From Acidobacteriaceae bacterium (GTDB lineage Bacteria; Acidobacteriota; Terriglobia; Terriglobales; Acidobacteriaceae): a DNA stretch of 8,366 bases. The notes beneath the pieces were generated by a model that saw nothing but the letters and a program-made list of their open reading frames with translations, did no database searches and had not been told where the DNA came from. The stretch covers positions 4,823-13,188 of the forward strand of contig PMMJ01000005.1 of assembly GCA_003162255.1 (NCBI GenBank), given 5' to 3'. Shown here one piece after another: positions 5,760 to 8,366 of this stretch. Position numbers and translations under genes: made by a program. Position 1 is the first letter of the stretch. Every line of letters begins with the position of its first letter.

Positions 5760-7877
5760 CAACAGTGGTCGGGCGTCCTAGCCTCAAGCCGTGCGATCAA
5801 CTGGTCTCAGGTGGGTGCGGTCCCCGGCTCTCCCGGAGCATTGCCCGATGCTAGTGGCTGGACGCAATGTACGACGACAGCCTGCAAGACGGTCAGTTCG
5901 GGAACAACAGTTACAATCGCTTCGATCAATGCCGCAATTTCTTCGGCCTCCTCGCAGCAGTACATCCAGCTTCCCGCTGGAACTTTTAGAGGATTGTCAG
6001 GTACGATCACGCTTAAGAATCAGACCGTAGTGCGCGGGATGGGCGCGAATTCCACCTTCCTTGTATTCACTGGACAGTCTGGGTGCAACGGAGAGTACGC
6101 TCAATTTTCCTTGTGCGGGAGCACAAACTATGTTGGTGGAGAGCAAAACCACGCCACCTGGACTGCGGGCTTCAGTCAGGGCGCGACCTCAATCACCTTA
6201 TCGAATTCCTCGAACATTACCGCAGGTAAGACGTGGATTGTTCTAGATCAGCAAGACGAAGCCGCAGATACGGGGAACATCTGGAACTGTATGCTGGCTG
6301 CCTGCGGCAGTTTTGGTGGTGGCTTCGTCCGCACAGACGATACCTGTTCTTCCAGCGTTAGTCCTAATGTGGGCTGGTGTTCGCAGGAGCAGTCAGTTCT
6401 GGTAACAGCATGTTCACCTTCCTGCAATAACTCCGGCTCGACGGTGCTCACAATCTCTCCGCCGCTTGCCATGAATAACTGGAGAAGCTCTCAGAGCACA
6501 GGTGCATGGTGGGCTACGTCAACCGGCTACCAAATGGGTGTGGAAGACCTGTCTGCCGATTTAACGAATACACAGGCTGGAACCTCAACGGTCGTGATGA
6601 TGAGTTGTTATGAGTGCTGGGTGAGCGGCATCCGATCCATCGATGCTGCCCGCAATCACGTTTATCTGTACGGCTGCAACCAATGCACGGTGGAGTTCAG
6701 TTACTTGTACCAAAGCACAGCCCATGAGGCGGTGAGTTATTCCGTGGAGCTCACGTCTGGCACCTCCAACAGTTTGGTGCTGAGTAATATCTGCCAACAA
6801 GTCACTGACAGTTGCCCGTCGAATACGGGCGGCGGAGTAGGGAATGTGGCCGCCTACAACTTCTCGATTGACGACGTCTTTGGTTCGACCGGATGGTTTC
6901 AGCCCAGCGATTATGACCACGCTTCCGGACATGATTTCTGGCTGCGCGAGGGAGAATCGACGGCGGGATTCAGCTCCGACTTGATCCACGGAACTCACCA
7001 CTTCTCAACCTTCTTTCGTAACGCCGCTCGTGGCTGGGCGAGTTCCGGGTGCGGCGGTGCGGGGCAGACGAGCTGCATTTCCAATACGACGCCAATGAAC
7101 TTCTTCGGCGGCAGTCGCTACTTCAACGTCGTTGGGAATGTGCTGGGTCAAGCTGGTTACGATACCGTTTACAACACTCTGGGCACCAGTGGCAGCCTCA
7201 GTGGCGGGTCGAATCAGAACCTCTCGGTCTACTACATCGGAGCTGCCAACGGTCAGCAAGGAAACGCCAGCTTCTGCGCCAATGCCGCTTGCAGTTCTCA
7301 TGTCACGACTTCCGATCCCTTGGGTGTTAACTCGATCATGCGCTGGGGGAACTATGATGTGGTTACGGGCGCTGTTCGCTGGAGCACTTCGGAAGTTCCC
7401 AGTGCGTTCGGAGATACCACAGGTACGCCCAGCATCTATGTGAACCCAGTCCCGCCAAGCCAAACGTTGCCGAATTCCTTTTTCTTGCCGGGGACAACCA
7501 CAACGACAACCTCTTCGCCTTGCGGAACAGGACTAGCGTGGTGGAAGAATCCGACTCGCGGAACCTGCGAGCCCTTCCCTCCGATTGGGCCGGATGTAAC
7601 CAATGGAGATTACGGACAGTGCGCCAGCGGCGCTTATGCCGGCAACGTTTGTCGCGTGGGGAGCACTCAATGCGGTTCGGGAAGCAGTTGCACGCAGGCA
7701 ATGGGGGGACATGCCAATCTGAATCCGGCACACTCCTGTTATCTGGATGTTATGAGCGGTCCTCCGGACGGCAGCGGGAGCGTGCTTACCTATAACCGGG
7801 CAAGCTGCTACGCGAACGATCCTTCAGGCGATCCTCCGCCCTCCGCACCGACGGGCCTTACTGCGATTGTTCACTGA
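5688..7877 (+). CDS. Secreted, cysteine-rich right-handed parallel beta-helix protein
   Basis: This is a 729-residue exported protein. Residues 1-24 are a signal peptide with likely cleavage after SSA. Residues ~75-130 (SINAAI, LPAGTF, then RGMGANST) have the opening-coil pattern of pectate-lyase-like beta-helices. The region to about 590 is rich in Ser, Thr, Asn, Gly and short beta-strand repeats. A Thr-rich linker at 603-608 leads to a C-terminal module with WW at 618-619, PPIGPDV at 631-637 and a late HSCY. The tail PPSAPTGLTA resembles the start of an Fn3 domain but stops there. There are 28 cysteines, mostly in close pairs, implying disulfides outside the cytoplasm. I chose the ATG at 5688 because GGAGG lies nine bases before it and the signal peptide begins there; a GTG at 5646 is rejected. 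Enzymatic activity (lyase, hydrolase, epimerase) or simple glycan binding cannot be decided, since no catalytic set is evident. The setting suggests action on the exported polysaccharide. Confidence 0.85.
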   Translation: MNRRGLLRLSVISMLLLFPKFSSAQQWSGVLASSRAINWSQVGAVPGSPGALPDASGWTQCTTTACKTVSSGTTVTIASINAAISSASSQQYIQLPAGTFRGLSGTITLKNQTVVRGMGANSTFLVFTGQSGCNGEYAQFSLCGSTNYVGGEQNHATWTAGFSQGATSITLSNSSNITAGKTWIVLDQQDEAADTGNIWNCMLAACGSFGGGFVRTDDTCSSSVSPNVGWCSQEQSVLVTACSPSCNNSGSTVLTISPPLAMNNWRSSQSTGAWWATSTGYQMGVEDLSADLTNTQAGTSTVVMMSCYECWVSGIRSIDAARNHVYLYGCNQCTVEFSYLYQSTAHEAVSYSVELTSGTSNSLVLSNICQQVTDSCPSNTGGGVGNVAAYNFSIDDVFGSTGWFQPSDYDHASGHDFWLREGESTAGFSSDLIHGTHHFSTFFRNAARGWASSGCGGAGQTSCISNTTPMNFFGGSRYFNVVGNVLGQAGYDTVYNTLGTSGSLSGGSNQNLSVYYIGAANGQQGNASFCANAACSSHVTTSDPLGVNSIMRWGNYDVVTGAVRWSTSEVPSAFGDTTGTPSIYVNPVPPSQTLPNSFFLPGTTTTTTSSPCGTGLAWWKNPTRGTCEPFPPIGPDVTNGDYGQCASGAYAGNVCRVGSTQCGSGSSCTQAMGGHANLNPAHSCYLDVMSGPPDGSGSVLTYNRASCYANDPSGDPPPSAPTGLTAIVH

Positions 7878-7980
7878 GTGCAGGCAGGCGTCAGGCCGGC
7901 ACCGTTTCGTGATAAGCGAGTGACGTTTGGATACCCAAGGGGAGAACGTAGCACCGGCATAGTCGCACAATGGTAGGTGA
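7878..7980. other. 103-bp gap between beta-helix gene and SDR gene
   Basis: No terminator hairpin with a T-run is evident. AAGGGGAG at 7937-7944 resembles a ribosome binding site but lies 25 bases before the nearest ATG (7970) and 36 before the SDR start. A five-codon frame, ATG at 7970 to TGA at 7982-7984 (MVGD), overlaps the SDR TTG start and may be a chance frame or a tiny coupling cistron. Confidence 0.4.
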
Positions 7981-8366
7981 TTGAGAACAACAAAGAACAA
8001 AACTGCGCTGATAACGGGCGCATCCGGATTCATTGGGTCTTTCCTGGTCAGGTTTCTCCAATCTAAGGGTTGGAAAGTAGTTGGTTTATATTTCCCGCAC
8101 GACTCGAAGTTACTCCGGAGAGTGCCGACTTTACACTGGGTTCAGTGTGACCTGCGCGACCGGCAACGAATGAATCAGCTCTTGAAGAGATTCGACCCGA
8201 CCCACGTTTTTCACCTAGGCGCGCAAAGCTTAGCTACCGTTTCATGGGCCGATCCCGTTTCAACTTTCGATTCGAACATCATGGGGTCGCTTTATCTGTT
8301 CGAGGCGGTGCGTCAGATGAAGCGTCCTCCGATAGTTGTGTCAGCTTGTTCCAGCGCTGAGTATGG
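7981..8366 (+). CDS. NAD(P)-dependent nucleotide-sugar epimerase/dehydratase, extended SDR (3' partial)
   Basis: At least 128 residues are visible before the window ends. The Rossmann glycine motif TGASGFIG is at residues 12-19. It is followed by a CDLRD acidic loop (~61-65), HLGAQS at 78-83, a DPVSTFDSNIMGSLYLFEAV stretch (~90-109) and VVSACSSAEYG (~119-129). These are the first half of an extended short-chain dehydrogenase. HLGAQS plus SSAEYG most resembles GDP-mannose 4,6-dehydratase and GDP-6-deoxy-4-keto-mannose reductase relatives; the choice between them is not secure. The catalytic YxxxK lies beyond the window. An in-frame TGA sits immediately before the TTG at 7981, so no upstream extension is possible and TTG is the only usable start ahead of the glycine motif. 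The only nearby Shine-Dalgarno-like sequence (AGGTGA, 7975-7980) abuts the start. The predicted role is to make an activated deoxy- or epimerised sugar for the glycosyltransferases upstream. Confidence 0.85.
   Translation, partial: MRTTKNKTALITGASGFIGSFLVRFLQSKGWKVVGLYFPHDSKLLRRVPTLHWVQCDLRDRQRMNQLLKRFDPTHVFHLGAQSLATVSWADPVSTFDSNIMGSLYLFEAVRQMKRPPIVVSACSSAEY

Noticed and set aside
6585..7463. Two back-to-back minus-strand frames opposite the beta-helix gene
   Set aside because: They follow from the Ser/Thr/Gly-rich codon composition of the sense gene, and neither protein shows a domain.
7492..7515. Short ACAACx-type repeat as a microsatellite
   Set aside because: It simply encodes the Thr-rich linker of the beta-helix protein with mixed codons and is too short and imperfect for a slippage tract.
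1..8366. CRISPR array, tRNA/rRNA, insertion sequence or defence system
   Set aside because: No regular spaced repeats, structural RNA patterns, transposase motifs or nuclease/toxin domains were seen on either strand.

Overview
The window looks like part of a surface- or exo-polysaccharide assembly locus. All genes are on the + strand, and reading frames fill almost all of it. The source is probably a Gram-negative soil-type bacterium. The secreted parallel beta-helix protein resembles proteins common in Acidobacteriota (Terriglobia), with its opening region, a WW/PPIGPDV C-terminal motif and a PSAPTGLTA tail. That assignment rests on recollection of protein style and not on a marker gene, so treat it as a lead. 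Frequent GTG/TTG starts and moderately high GC fit it but do not prove it.

Layout: bases 1-1139 hold the C-terminal part of a polytopic flippase whose start lies upstream of the window. After 27 bp comes a tightly packed run of four glycosyltransferases: two tandem, clearly paralogous GT2 enzymes (1167-2159 and 2156-3181), a GT4-type enzyme (3181-4425) and a third, more divergent GT2 enzyme (4422-5438). The four are joined by 4-, 1- and 4-bp start/stop overlaps. A 249-bp gap with two inverted repeats leads to a 729-residue secreted, cysteine-rich, right-handed beta-helix protein (5688-7877). A 103-bp gap follows, then the 5' part of an extended-SDR nucleotide-sugar epimerase/dehydratase (7981 to the window end).

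How the genes could work together (inference): the SDR supplies a modified nucleotide sugar, the four glycosyltransferases build a lipid-linked repeat unit on the cytoplasmic side, the flippase moves it across the inner membrane, and the secreted beta-helix protein binds, cleaves or edits the exported polymer. No polymerase (Wzy), ligase or export porin is visible here.

Points most worth a second look: the tandem GT2 duplication with its duplicated junction sequence; the beta-helix protein with 28 cysteines arranged in close pairs, including two CX2C pairs one helical turn apart; the inverted repeat just upstream of its ribosome binding site; and the unusual TTG start of the SDR gene. Nothing in the window (no CRISPR array, RNA gene, transposase or defence gene) points to a radically new system.
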